A DNA stretch of 64,000 bases from Gentiana macrophylla (GCA_026214975.1 CM047809.1:24526241-24590240), one strand, 5' to 3'; positions 33,885-46,700 are shown, counted from the first letter of the stretch. Notes: generated by a model from the sequence alone, not told the origin. Numbers and translations are program-made.

Positions 33885-36011
33885 GGCACTAACTTGTTGA
33901 AAACCAACATTGATAATACCAATTTTTTTTTGTAGTAGTACAACTTTGAATGGAAGAGGTTTGCGAATCATATCTATATAATTGGCTTGTTCACCTTCAA
34001 ATGGAGGAGGTTTGCGAATGGATGAGGTTAAGATAATCATTGAGATATGGAAAAATATTTTTAAATAAAGTGAAAAAAAAGCATACAAATCTTTGATATC
34101 AATCTTTCACCGTATAATTCAAAAGACTCAAACTAAAAAACGTAGAAAGAATTACATTCAAGGAATCACAAACCCAAGGAGAATTTGGTAAAATACTTGA
34201 GTCCTTGCAAGTACCGTGGGTTAAGAAATCCAAAGGTCGTCAAAATTTTAAGAACCTAAAAAAATTAATTGAAAAAATCGTACAGTGTCACACATTTCTC
34301 AACTAATTATAAGGTTAATTCAGCTTCGTTCTACAATGCATTTTCTTGTACACCAACCTGTATGTTCAAATTCATATGTGTATCCCAAAACGACAAATGG
34401 TTCGGAGAATTTCATACAAACGTCTACAAAACCGCTGAAACACCATGAAAACAGAACTTATTTGTTAGAGAAAATATGGCTTTGGATAGAAAAATAATAT
34501 AACTTACGGTAGTAACCACATGGTAGCGGGCATGAAACAGTGTAATACCCGGAACACATTACCGTTGCGTAGTACTATATCATAAAACATATAAAACCAA
34601 AACGAAGAATCAATTGGGCCAAAAGATAAATGCAGCTTCTGCTCAACTTAAAACACATTGAACTTGTCCACCTTAACGCACAAAGTGGTATGAAAATTTC
34701 AAAATGATAAATTGATAAGAAAAAGAAATCAGCATTAAAAAATTAACTAAATAGGTAAAACACAATAGGACTCTCATTTCAAACAAATGAGGGAATTTTT
34801 TCTTACTTACATTATTGTTTCAACAATTTCTGCAAAATAAAAAATAAAAAATAAAATGCATCCCAATTTGAGCGTTGATACAATATAAGAAAGTTCAATG
34901 AAATTGTCAAAAAAAAAATTCACATGCTGGTTACATACGTTTCTGAAATGGCACCCCATCCATACTCCCCGCCCATTTCATCCGAGAAGAATAAAATGAT
35001 GAGTGGACACTATTACCGGATCTTTGAAGGCAAATTTGAATTTTAAATTTTTTAAAGTTTGAATACAATAATTATGGTAATATGAGAGATTTAAGAAGTA
35101 ATCAATGAGATATGAGAAAGATTTGAGTGTATTTAGGAGGACTTGACACTATTATTGGATTTTAGAAGTCAAATTTGAATATTCAATATTCGAATGTTTG
35201 AATTCAGTTATTAAAGTATGACACGCAATGGTTAATACAATTATAAAATGAGATAAACACATAAATATGAATTATTAATAAAAAACATGTAGAATGTAAA
35301 AACATTTTGATATACATGATTATATACAACATCAAATTAATGTTATCACATGATATTCGATGAAGTAAATAATATTGCGACATACATGTGATGTGCATAA
35401 GAATTACAAACTGATTCCAAGCTTTGGCAAAAAATATTCAACATAAAAAAGAAAAGAAAAGGATTCATCCACTTCCACTGCTTACTCCTAATGATTTGTA
35501 ATGGATGCTTGTTAAATCCTAATGATGGATGCATGAAATGAAAAAGTATATCCATTTAGCATATGTAACATGTTCTTTGATTAAGTATACGTAAGAGGCC
35601 TCAATTTTGTACTAATTATAAATTATCATCCCAGCAGAGAAGGATAAACAAATAACCGAAATAATAATAATAATAATAATAAAAGAATTTCAAGCTCTAT
35701 AACAGCATTACAACTCCCATACCAAAATCCTTCGATTAGAGGAGCTCTGAAAAAAAATCACTATCACGATACACACAAAAAGTAAGTCAAACGAAAATTT
35801 CAACAGTTGCTTTGGAGAAGAGTGTATGAATCCTTACCGCACCATATAAATGGATGAGACATCTTCCGCTCCGATTAGTAAAGAAAATTCACCGAGTTTG
35901 ATTTGATCATAAAAAATATGTTTTTTTATTTTTTTTATTTTAGAAGAAGATGATGTGCAATTTTGTCTCATCAAATGAATCGTTTTCCTAAACTCACATT
36001 ATAGGACTTTC
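33885..36011. other. AT-rich non-coding DNA
   Basis: No coding feature supported; the open frames are short and AT-driven. A ~20-bp word (gaggtttgcgaat type) is repeated at about 33955 and 34005. An ATA/TAA tract lies near 35660-35690. Confidence 0.6.
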
Positions 36012-36596
36012 GGGAAGTTCGAATTGATTTGATAGGGATGAATAGGTTTTCAAAATCGGCACAACTTTGATAGTTGCTGAAAAAAAGGTTAAAGTGTTTG
36101 GGATTATGAATTATGAGAGAAAAATATGGAGTTTATGGATTTTTTAGGGATTTAATGGCGCACTAAATTTCGATTTAATGGCGCACTAAATTTCGCATAA
36201 GTTTTGGATTGACAATGAAACCATTGATTTGGAACGTGCGGATTTTTTTTCCACGAAGAATGAATTTCAAGCATTAATGTGACAATTATTTCTTACTAAT
36301 TGCAACCATTAATGTGGGAAGTTCGAATTGATTTGATAGGGATGAATAGGTTTTCAAAATCGGCACAACTTTGATAGTTGCTGAAAAAAAGGTTAAGGTG
36401 TTTGGGATTATGAATTATGAGAGAAAAATATGGAGTTTATGGATTTTTTAGGGATTTAATGGCGCACTAAATTTCGCATAAGTTTTGGATTGACAATGAA
36501 ACCATTGATTTGGAACGTGCGGATTTTTTTTCCACGAAGAATGAATTTCAAGCATTAATGTGACAATTATTTATTACTAATTGCAACCATTAATGT
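36012..36596. repeat. Tandem duplication (304 and 281 bp)
   Basis: 36012-36315 is repeated head-to-tail at 36316-36596, nearly identical. The first copy has an extra 23-bp unit (ATTTAATGGCGCACTAAATTT-type) in tandem at about 36152-36197, which explains the length difference. Confidence 0.9.
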
Positions 36597-36726
36597 CACA
36601 GTATTTTTTTTTTTTTGATTTTTTTTATCTCTTATGGCTATCAATGTGTCGTGTTAATGTGGATTTGGGTCGGGTTAGATGCGGTAATCGGATAATTAAT
36701 TTTACACACCTTCAAAACATATTAAT

Positions 36727-36728
<2 letters not shown>

Positions 36729-36796
<68 letters not shown>
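36729..36796. repeat. TA microsatellite
   Basis: About 34 uninterrupted AT/TA dinucleotides. An open frame running into it encodes only an Ile-Tyr repeat and is not a gene. Confidence 0.98.
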
Positions 36797-36799
<3 letters not shown>

Positions 36800-37629
36800 G
36801 TGGTATCGTCTGACCGATCAACGGTCCATGAGATCAACCGAATGACAAAAAGTCCGTCCGATCAATCGGCTTTACATCCCATTTAGCATAGGGTCGGCCT
36901 TGCAAACGGATATGTATTATAGTTGCTTATCTAACTGTATTGTTTGATATATGTGAAGTTTTTGTGTGGTATATCCACATGTATATAATTGACCGCTAAA
37001 TAAATATTGATTACACAGTTTAAATTCTATTTAAAAATACAAGTTGTACAATTTACCACATGGGAGCACTCCGCATATAACGGATGCACCCAAGAACATC
37101 CCTAGATATATGCATATGTGAAATTAGTCATTATTGCTCATTAACTTAGTTGTTCATTTAACCTTTCTCGAAACCTCTTCTTTGAATTGGTCAATATAAT
37201 AATGGTTCCTTTGTGTATCAACAATCTATAATGATTCCTTTTTACACCTAATAAATTGCCCAACTGCATTAAGCTATAATTATTATTAGACATTTTCGCC
37301 TTCTATAAAGAGAAAAACACTTTATATTTTACATTAAAACACTTTATCCAGAAATGTTATTTGACCTTGTCCTCGCCTTTGAAGGAAGAAAATGAAATTT
37401 CCTATGGGTTCGTTTATTTAATGTTTCAAATACTTAATTGATATTTATTTTGTTATAAAAAATACTACTAAATATTTATAGAGTCGGACGACACAATTAA
37501 CAATCCAATAAACAAAAAAAAAAATTTGCCTGTGTAAAACCTTTCGTTTCTGTAAAAAAATAAATAAAAAGAAATTAATTACTTTTTCTTAAAACTTACT
37601 AATTGTAAGCAACTCAGCTAGACGTGGCA
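36797..37629. other. AT-rich non-coding DNA with a hairpin
   Basis: No gene seen. The imperfect palindrome 37062-37091 (GGGAGCACTCCG and CGGATGCACCC arms) resembles terminal hairpins of plant transposons. Confidence 0.5.
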
Positions 37630-37928
37630 AGACTAGAGTTAGAAAGTGATTGTCTATCGTGCGTGCAGCGACTGTCTGGAACGAGCGAGGATTTTCCGTC
37701 TTAGTGCAAGATTGCCTGACGGAAACCTCAATTTTTTCTTTCGTTAAGGTTTTCTTGTTTTTGTTTTTCTGTATTAGGAGCTTGAGAAATGTCCCGACTT
37801 ATTTGCTGACTAGATATGCTTTATCTTCTTTGGGTGTAACTTCATGTGGCAGCAGACCTCCCAACGATGTCTTTTCTGCTTGTTTGAAAGATATTGAGGA
37901 ATAAATTTCATATCCCTACAAAAAAAAC
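37630..37928 (+). pseudogene. LINE RNase H C-terminal fragment and A-rich tail
   Basis: Across two frames it reads ESDCLSVVQRLSGTSED, then LVQDCLTETSIFSFVK, RNVPTYLLTRYALSS and CLKDIEE-stop, then an A-rich tail at about 37918-37927. This matches the end of the plant LINE RNase H domain (ESDC with catalytic Asp, ...FSFVKR..N..AH.LAR.AL). It is too short and frameshifted to be functional; the conserved RSAN/H block is damaged. Confidence 0.65.
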
Positions 37929-38008
37929 ATACTAATTGGTTAAAAAATTTAAATCTATCCGTTTAATATTTATGATAGTAATAACCATTATCCTAAAAAT
38001 CAACATAC

Positions 38009-38034
<26 letters not shown>
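38009..38034. repeat. 26-base T run
   Basis: Could be the poly(A) tail of an unseen minus-strand retroposon, or simple slippage. It lies nine bases left of the SINE target duplication. Confidence 0.9.
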
Positions 38035-38039
<5 letters not shown>

Positions 38040-38058
38040 TTCAGATAACGTGTATTAT

Positions 38059-38195
38059 GTATTCGGGTACATACCCTAGTGGTAATCCACTAGGGTCTAA
38101 CCTGGCTCCCAGCGGAGAGACCAGGGTTCGAATCTCTTTTGGGACGTTTAAATTGGTGTGTGTTTCTTTCGTCTCCGGGAAAGGAAAAAAAAAAA
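38059..38195 (+). mobile_element. tRNA-derived SINE with perfect 16-bp TSD
   Basis: A 137-bp body flanked by an exact 16-bp direct repeat AGATAACGTGTATTAT (38043-38058 and 38196-38211), the hallmark of LINE-mobilised insertion. An internal RNA polymerase III promoter is visible: a box-A-like TACCCTAGTGG at 38072-38082 and a box B GGTTCGAATC at 38125-38134, with about 42 bases between. The body ends in an A-run (38185-38195). The box A region is part of a perfect hairpin, CCCTAGTGG/TAAT/CCACTAGGG (38074-38095). The identical duplications imply a recent insertion. The family name is not known to me; the LINE fragments nearby are possible mobilisation partners. Confidence 0.9.
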
Positions 38196-38211
38196 AGATA
38201 ACGTGTATTAT

Positions 38212-38799
38212 TTCCAAATCACACATTGTTTTTGCTTTGGATCTTCCTAAATGTCTTTGTATTATAAAATAGGACTTATAACTCAGTCTTAGCCCATCAT
38301 CAATTAATATCTCTTTGTTTTTTTTTCTTTTTCTTTTCTTTTTCCATGCATGTCTTATTATTTCGGCAGTTTCGATTCTGAAATTAAAATATGGACAATT
38401 AGACGTACAAGCAGTTATATAATAATTCTTCATCAAAATTATGAAATATCATAATAAAAAAAAAGGTATTTTGAATATAATTTTTGGTAGCTGGCAATGT
38501 TTTTTTATAATTAGTATTTGAGGCTTTCTCTCATTATTATAGTAGATATAAAATTCATAATATTCAATTTTATATCTCAAAAGTTGAATTCCAAACTTGA
38601 CACACGGAAGTGTATATTTTTAAGCTAGGGAGGCAAGGCCATTATGCTTTCTTCTGTTTTATGTGCTTTGTCTGGCTATGTTATGAACTTTTTTTATTCT
38701 TTCCAAATATACATATATTGATAAGTGTAAAGGAAGGGCTAAATTTTAATGGAAGGGTGAGAGGGTGTTTAAAAAAGAAAAACTTGTTATTTTTATAAT
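38212..38799. other. AT-rich non-coding DNA
   Basis: No gene seen. Confidence 0.6.
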
Positions 38800-38804
38800 G
38801 CTTT

Positions 38805-39023
38805 TATTATGTAATAATATATTTTGGATTGTCTATTGATATTATTGATTTTGATTGATTTTTTATAATATTATGATTCTATTCATTTATTGTATTCACA
38901 CCCTAGAATATACTATAAATACGCCCTTATACCATTGAAATAACACACAAGCATTATTCGCATTCTTCTCCATCTTTGTTTTTATTCTTGTTCTTTCTCT
39001 TTTATTTTCTTAGTTTTATAACA
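38805..39023 (+). repeat. 5' LTR of degenerate copia
   Basis: Begins TATTATGTAATAATA and ends TTTTATAACA; the target duplication places the start at TA rather than the usual TG. ATAAATACGCC at about 38918 is TATA-like. Confidence 0.85.
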
Positions 39024-39038
39024 CGTTATCAGCACGAG
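39024..39038 (+). other. Primer-binding-site-like sequence
   Basis: CGTTATCAGCACGA directly after the 5' LTR. Many plant copia elements have TTATCAGCACGA here; it deviates from the plain initiator-Met form. Confidence 0.7.
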
Positions 39039-39599
39039 ACTATACCATTGGCTTTTTCCAATGATAAACAGTCAAGCATTCACTCATCGAAGCAATGCAT
39101 GCAACAGAGTCATACAAGACATCATTGATAAAGATCATTGAAAGGTGAGGTAAAATGTGATCTATATGATGAAAATTGTTATATAATTTATTATTATATA
39201 TCATATGTAATATGAGTATAAGATCGATGTTAATGATACTGAAGACATCAAACAATAATAAATAAGAAGATATGATCACAAAAGAGTTTGATCAAAAGAG
39301 AAAAAAATGTTTGTCTTTTAAACAATTTGGGAAAGAAGATATGATCACATGTAGTTGATCAATATTTGAAACGAGCATATAATGGAACAGAAGTCCATAT
39401 GAAACTATAAAGCTTGAAAAAAGTGATTATGAAATTAACATAAATAGACATGTCAAACAACGACGAAAGTGAATATGAAATTCACATAAATAAATGTTAG
39501 ACATGTCGAATACTCATAAAACTCAATATGAGATTAATAAAAATAAAAAGGTGGACAAGTCATTCATTAAAAGACTTAAAGATCTGAAATTCATTTAAA

Positions 39600-40080
39600 T
39601 TGGCATATTTCCATGATTGATCTAATATTCAGAGATAAGAAATCTACTGAATATATCATGAGATGTTCAAGATCACCATTTGAGAAAAAAATTAAATCAC
39701 CTTTTTATGATGATGATATGCTCCTGAAGCAACGATATCAATTAAAGTCATTTATGATGTCTATGAAATTGATTATGATTTTGTATCATAAATGAAAAAT
39801 AACATTCCATTGGATTTGGAGTTATGAAAACAAATAATGAGTCATCATTGATATGACGAATGACTCCCGACCAAATTATGACAGTTCATTTTTCATAAAG
39901 AACGTGACTCAATTTATAAATACTTGGTTATGGCCGTGGAGGAGGACATTATGGATACAGTCATAATAAAATATTTAAACGATTGATACAATAATCATAA
40001 TAAGAAATGAAATGATCTTTAGAAGATCAATCCACGCATCATAATCAGTGGTAATATTGAGAAAATCAATTTATACAATG
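39600..40080 (+). pseudogene. gag: Gag remnant of degenerate copia
   Basis: Only weak remnants. The best is a YGRGGGHYGYSHNK stretch at about 39925-39975, like the Gly/Arg-rich segment before the zinc knuckle in this kind of copia Gag. Upstream, 39613-39795 is an open frame in roughly the right place for the capsid-like domain, but I cannot align it with confidence. No zinc knuckle is readable. The rest of 39039-41665 shows no further domain. Confidence 0.4.
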
Positions 40081-41665
40081 CATCAAAATTTTAGCATTGT
40101 TTGTGCATGATTAAATAAAGTGTTTTCTTGTATTGACCTTATTTTTATATGGTTGGAGTATTTTTTAATGATGGATGAAGAAAAATCTCATAGTCACGGA
40201 ATAATGTGTCATGCAGGAAGAAACACATACATTTATATGTTTTCCTTTTTAGCAAGTTATTTATGATTATGACGTTGATTCTGTGTAATAATAACAAAAT
40301 CGTGTTTCTATATATAATTAAATATTTGTTTTATATAAATCATGATTATTACACGATTGCTCGAATCTTCAGCTTAATGGATTAAAGAATTGCATCTTTG
40401 ATAATCTTATCAAATAACTTTTGATATATAAATTTAGCTCTTATGATTGTAAGATCGTAGATTTTGATGCAATCATTGCTTGTTTGAAAAATCTTATATA
40501 TCATGTCAATTGTAATTTCGGCAAGTAGAATCATACGTATTAACTAACTGTAAAAATATGATTGATGACGAAATATATGGTCATCATTGATTTTTTATTT
40601 AAATAAAAGAATGAAACTTGTATTTTGATTGTGGTAATGTATTTTGATTTATTTCCCATGCATAATGATTGGAACTTCATACTAGCTTGCTCGATTTAAT
40701 ATGATAAAAATGGATATGACACGATTTTATCATTAATCGTTGTCATTTATAATTATTATGAATGCCTATATATTTTTGGTAGTTTTTTTTTTTTTTTTTT
40801 TTTCAAAATAACTTAATCTTCGTTTTTTCATGATAAAGAATGAAAGCATAAATTTTAATATTGATTAGTGATGATGACAATATTTGTATCATTGATAGTG
40901 CGAGAACGCACGTTATAGAAAGAAATGAATAGAATATTTCAAAAGAAAAATACAGAGAATGAAATATTATGCAATATGTGCAAGTGCTGTATAAATATAA
41001 GGCTTTAAAAGAGCCATGAATACAACATTGCTCAAAATAAATCACTATTCTCTCCCGAGTCTCGAATTCATTTCATTTATTTTTAAGGATATCCGTAAAA
41101 TTGGGTATCATATCGAGACTGAAATACTTGCATTAAATACTATTTTCCCGAAGAAATGTGTACAAGCAATATGTTTGGAAATGATGAGATAAGTCCATTC
41201 CGAGAAGAGAATGTGACTGATAATGTATGCATCATTTATTCAATGATATATGTTTCCTATCTTACAAGATGCATCATTCCGTTCCATGAAGTGAACGTGA
41301 ATAAATAAAATTCTTCTGGAGATATTAGTTACCACGGGTACTACCAGATGATTATGAGAATTTTATCATGATGGAAAAAAAAAACTCCTACCAAAAATGG
41401 TTGGCAATTATAAATGTTGGTACAATCCGGTATACAATAATGAGATAACGGATGAAGTAATTGACCGTTAAGATATCAGTCTCTAGAAGAGATTATCTGA
41501 ATCCCTGGTTATTAAATATCAAAGAAGTTTGTTGATACCCGCATAAGAGGATCTCACGTTAAAATATAGGATCCGTTACGGGTTATTGCAAATATTCTGG
41601 ATATCGATTGTGATAAAAGTATTGTCCGGATTAATGGGCGGAAAACTCAATGCAAATAAATTATA

Positions 41666-43943
41666 TGTAATGCCCTGTTCCTGGACACCGAGTCCTTATC
41701 CGGAAATGGAACGTTCGGCACGTATAATATAAAATAAATTCCACCTTGTACCTAAGTAACTACTACGTCGTATCGAGTTAAGAAAAACGGAAGCTAAAAG
41801 ACTCCTGTATATTTTTTTTTTCCAACAACCAAGAATAGAAACATCATTCTAAAGATAGAAATGTAACTTATTACAATGAAAAACACCAAAAGAACTTATA
41901 ACGTACGAAATTCCTCCAAAAGAGTCAATAAAGAAAATACAAGTTTATTCATCAAATCAAAGAATAATATATAAGTCCAGGTCTTCATATGAAAAAGAAA
42001 AAGAGAAAAGCTTCAAAAAAGGCGTCCTCAAACATCGTCATCAAAATCTTTTTCGTAATCCGGTTCCACCTGTTCATCTCCTCATCCCTAAACACATAGT
42101 AAAACATGCATTTGAGGTAAGTACAAAGGTACTCAATAAGAAGCAGAAGCTATGATTTAATTAAGCATTTATAAAGTAAGGATCATGTTTAGTAAATTGT
42201 CTTTATAAAACCAACTCGATTTAGGTTTCGTTTCATGTCCATCAACATGTCATGACTATAAGTTTCTATCTTAACTTATCTATGTTACATCTGCATTCAA
42301 GGGCACTATGCATGGTGTATATCCACCATGAGATATACCGTGCAACCTATTAGTGGATCACACTAATAGCCATAGGGGAAAGCTCGATGGAGTACACGTT
42401 CAGCGAAGTCCCACAGCCCTTCAAGCGTTTATAGGCTAGCAGAGTTATTTACTGAACGCCCACACATCACGATATGGTAAGGTTCCTATCCAAGAATGGC
42501 ATGATGTTTAGTCTTTTACTAGTCAAATATGTAGTTCTTTAATCATTAACTATCCACCTAAGTGTTTTCAAGGCAAACCTCACCTTAACAGCTCTACTCC
42601 CTCACTTAGACGGCTATACACAACATCCTATCAGATACATAGACATTGATGAATACTAACTCATCAACGCACAAGCCTATCATGCCCTTCCGACGGTCCC
42701 AAACTTCAACTGTTAGGAAGAATCCATTCGGTGTCGGAACTAAACGCATCAAAAACTCAATCAAGGCTTGTTCATATTCATTTAATGTTATTAGATCGTG
42801 AAACCCCATTTAAAACTGGACTCGGGCTTAAAACTCAACTTTTCCCCAAAAAAGGGTTAATGCGTGCGCATCCTCTGGAATGTGTGTGCATTGACCGACC
42901 AGAAGCATTCAGGATACTCCTGTTCATCCAATGTGTGCGCATAGCCCTCCTTTGCGCGTGAACAAACAACGCGGTATCAAAAGTCCCACTTCCTGCCCTT
43001 CAATGCATGCCCATCCTAACCTGTGCGTGCGTATTGAGCATCCTGTACCAAAACCCAACTTTCTGTCTCAACAATGCATGCGCATTGCTAGGCCATGTGT
43101 GCGCATTGAATGCAGAAAAAGCCCTAACTCGATTTTTATGTACTTTTATGATTCCTACCCAATCCCAAACTCATTCAACATCGATAAAACTCAGGAAATA
43201 GCATAAAACACATCTTTAACAACACAAATCATCTCATAGTCCCTTAACAACATTTAGATATGATTTCTAACATCTAAACATATCAAAATCATCAACCTTA
43301 ACCCAATAAACCATAATTAAATCGTAGGAAGAGCTTCTTACTTTTTAGCAAACTTTTCCAACACCAAAAGCTACGAAAATCTGTAGCAAACTTGGACCTT
43401 TTCCGCATGAAAACCTATGTGATCAATCCAAACTTAAATTAGATTCGATCACACGCTTCTAACACAACAATCCTATGAATATGAGTTTTGATCCATCAAA
43501 CTCATTCAAAAACACATCTAGGTCGAAAAACATACCTTTAGAAAAGCTTCAACCTTTCCGTAGTGAAACGACGCCCTCTTCATGACTATTCGAACGCTCT
43601 ACTCGAATCTGAAAAAGGTTGAAAGATGACTTAGATTTATGAAAAAGTCTCGTAGGCCTTCTCCTTGCTCTCAAAGAGTTTCTCAAGAACGTAAAAAAAC
43701 CAATTTTTTGATAAACTGATAGATTATGGAAATAAAGGGATTTATTTTCCTTAAATAACCAATCCCAAAATATTAACCTATTCCATTTTTCCTTATTTGT
43801 CATTTAATTAAAATTAATCCAATTTTCCAATATATATATATATACACACACACACACTTTAAATCCAAGAACAAATAATGAACAGAGTATTTCGTTTACG
43901 CAAAATGACATGTCTGTCATTTCCCGAAAATCAGAATATTACA
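41666..43943 (-). mobile_element. Solo LTR, Del/Tekay-like gypsy (2278 bp)
   Basis: Minus strand starts TGTAATATTCTG and ends GGGCATTACA, with a perfect TTATA target duplication (41661-41665, 43944-43948). No internal region. The length and the TGTAATA...TATTACA/GCATTACA-type ends fit chromovirus (Del/Tekay) LTRs; that is inference. It contains repeated ATGCGCAC-type words near 42850-43110 and a TA/CA microsatellite near 43830-43857. The open frames in it (42731-42961, 42931-43206, 43549-43803) are not genes. Confidence 0.9.
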
Positions 43944-43948
43944 TTATA

Positions 43949-46487
43949 TATCGTGCGAAACATTATAATACAAATGAACTTGAAGGTCATATATGGATAG
44001 TCATGATTGAATCACGTAATACACATATAGTGTTGACATAATTTACCAGGAGAATTAAGAGCTCAAAAAAGAATTATCAAATATGAATGTTCTGGTAATA
44101 TAAAAGTCCTGGAAGGACATGTTCTAAAATAGCTATATAACATATTAGTATATGGGACAGAATAAGCATGGTCAGCCTCAAGAGGGGGAGAAAATAAACA
44201 TGAATTTCATAATATTATGTTGTTTTATCGAAATCCCCAAAAAAATGTGAAAAATAATTTGAATAATCTTTAAATAATCTGAAATGACATAGTACTATGT
44301 TGATATTCACTCTAAACCCATAAAGCATATGATATATATTGTTTCCAACAGATATAAATCGCATGTATATGAGATAGTTAAATAAATTTTATTATCATTG
44401 GAAACAAAAGAGAAATAGCACTTGATCATGAGGTTGATTTAGCAAAACCATTGTGTTTCGAAATGTGAAGATTGCTGCAGCGAATTAATAATAGAGCATC
44501 AGTTAATAGCGCGGTGCAATTACTATATGTTTGATGAAGATCATTTCTCGGCACTAGGGGGAGATAAAGGAAACCTCATCTTAGAATAAATAATGCCTAG
44601 AAATTTTAACAACATAAATGATCTTCAGTATCTGGCAAAATTTTACTTGTAGTATTTTGCAAGTAAGCTGCCAGATGTCTTTACTTAAAATAAAGGAGTG
44701 ACTATTTATAAAATTCACCACATCAAATTTGATTGATGATATTTATCTACGCATTGAAGTGTAGATGACCGATCGGTGCAAAAGATAAAAATCTGCGGTA
44801 AATGAATTCATAGTCAGTTACTCATGAATACTATTAAAGAGATTCGTCTTGGAGATGAAAACCCCAAATAAAACCACACGTGCATCAAATGATTAAATAT
44901 TGGGTTTATTTCCATAAAGGACGATTTGAACATAGAAATATGCAAAGAGCACAGTGGAATATTTTTCTGGGTAAAAAGGACATATCCTTATTCCACTGTA
45001 ATAATGAAATATTAGATTTGGGGTCAGTTCCACTGCAGCAAACAGTGGATTTGGGGTTATGAGCAGTGAGTGTATTTGTCATTATCACCAAACTTATATT
45101 TCCACTGTCTTGATTCTCATTTTCCCCCTCTTTTTTTGTCCTTCTAAACCACTCCCCCTTAAATATTGGGGTTGCGGAACAACCAATTCATACATTAATG
45201 GAGAATTTGTTATGCTAATATCGAGTTAGCAATGAATGTTATGGGAGAAATTTGTAATGAAATATCATATTCATCGATGACATATTTGCCTCATAACTTG
45301 CAAATAATCTGGATCCATAACCCAAGTCAGTAGTGGGGTGCCAGAAGCACATAGACTGGGTAAAACTGAAATAAGCAATAGAGGTTGGTCTTGAATTGAA
45401 AATTTGATTCTGTAGTGACCAAATATTGATATTGATAAATTATATTGTCCTGTTATTAACAACATTGTGTTCCGTTAATTACTTAATGATTCTGGCAGCA
45501 ACTATGAGCTTTATTTGACGTCATGATTGCATATTTTTGGGTCATTAGACATAAGCATTTATATGAAAATCCCTGATGGATTTCAGTAATGAATCGCAAC
45601 ATGCATATTGTTAAGTTGTAAACGTCGTCAACATTCATGTTGAATGTAATATGATGACATGTTGAGTAGATTCCTATTAAGGATGGAATGTGTAAATAAT
45701 GAATGGTTAATGTCATGAATTTTAGAGCATTACGATGCATGATAGTGGAAATATATGCATGCAAATTGTGATTATATTACATCCCCATTGTTTTGATAAT
45801 TACAGTGCTAATTGTGTTGTATGTGTTGCATAAGTGAGTAGTGGGTACGGCATTTATTAGCCCGTACAATTGATTATCTATATTAACTCTAGAAGGGAGT
45901 TGATATACTAAAGTACACTCTAGTCACAGTCTACCAGATTTGTGCACTAACATCATATTCCTACATATGTTTTGGATGAAATGTGTGTATAATATTGGAA
46001 TTCCTACATTTGAAATATTGTTGTCGGCATGAAGAGCGACAACTTCAAAACTTTTGTGAGGATATGGTTCTAAAACCAATGATTGTACTCTTTTTTCCTT
46101 AACTAAGTTTTTTCCATAGGGTTTTCTTAGTTAAAGGTTTTTAACGAGGCAGTCTGTGGCAACACGTAATACACATATGAAATGAACTATTTACCTTGTC
46201 TTGTTTTTTTCCATTAGGGTTTCCTAGCAAAGTTAATAGTAAATGACATATACGTTATGCAACAACAATCGAGAGAATGAATTCAGTCATTTATTCATTG
46301 AGAAATTGTCCACATGAGAATCAAAATAATCTAGTTGTATTATATGAAGGCAAGACATCTTACATATCTCAATTGAAGTGGAGTTATAATGGGGATTGAC
46401 TAATCATATTTCAGCTAAGTTATTCTTACTCATTATTTGTAAATGAGTTGAGAGAATAATGCACAGAGGGTCCAGTCAACGGAAAAT
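43949..46487 (+). other. Decayed copia interior
   Basis: Pol region of the element in which no frame is readable with confidence. G-rich purine tracts of the AGGGGGAG type occur at about 44177 and 44553, like the true polypurine tract at 46720. A MITE-like inverted-repeat segment lies at 44858-45174. The open frames (44880-45062, 45271-45465, 45483-45764) match nothing. Confidence 0.5.
44858..45174. repeat. Possible MITE with short terminal inverted repeats
   Basis: The left end AACCCCAAATA and right end TATTGGGGTT are near inverted repeats. Inside is an 11-bp perfect inverted repeat (ACAGTGGAATA/TATTCCACTGT, about 44951-45000) and a second CCACTG/CAGTGG pair near 45030. No clear target duplication. 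Confidence 0.35.
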
Positions 46488-46700
46488 CTGATAGATTTAT
46501 TTACCAAGACATTGCTGGCTGCAACATTTAAAAGACTGATGAAGAGCATTGGGATGCGGCGCTTGAAAGATCTAAATTGATGCTTGGTTTAGGGGGAGTA
46601 AATCAAACACAGATAAATATGTACTCTTTTTCTTTAACTAAGATTTTTTCCCACTGGGCTTTTTCTTAATAAGTTTATAATAAGGCATATCATATCTGTT
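46080..46700 (+). repeat. Repeated 3' non-coding module of the copia element
   Basis: The word set 'actcttttt-cct-taactaag-ttttttcc-a-tggg-ttttctta' appears at about 46087-46140, partly at 46200-46235 and again at 46622-46665, on either side of the RNase H tail. This module is common just 3' of pol in plant copia elements of this type. Confidence 0.6.
46488..46583 (+). pseudogene. pol: RNase H C-terminus of degenerate copia
   Basis: LFTKTLLAATFKRLMKSIGMRRLKDL followed by a stop; related copia elements end DLFTKSLP...F..L...IGMRRL. It confirms the plus-strand orientation and copia identity, since the polypurine tract and 3' LTR follow 140 bp later. Confidence 0.8.

Noticed and set aside
34530..34560. 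TGTAATACCCGG as the start of another gypsy LTR
   Set aside because: Only the first bases resemble such LTR starts; no end, partner or duplication found.
36581..36799. Open frame ending in Ile-Tyr repeats
   Set aside because: Created by the TA microsatellite.
38120..38140. tRNA gene suggested by GGTTCGAATC
   Set aside because: No cloverleaf or acceptor stem; it is the box B of a SINE flanked by a target duplication.
38041..38436. 131-codon minus-strand open frame
   Set aside because: Antisense through the SINE and an AT-rich tract; no match to a protein family.
42731..43803. Three open frames as hypothetical genes
   Set aside because: All lie inside the 2.28 kb solo LTR, whose ends and target duplication are clear.
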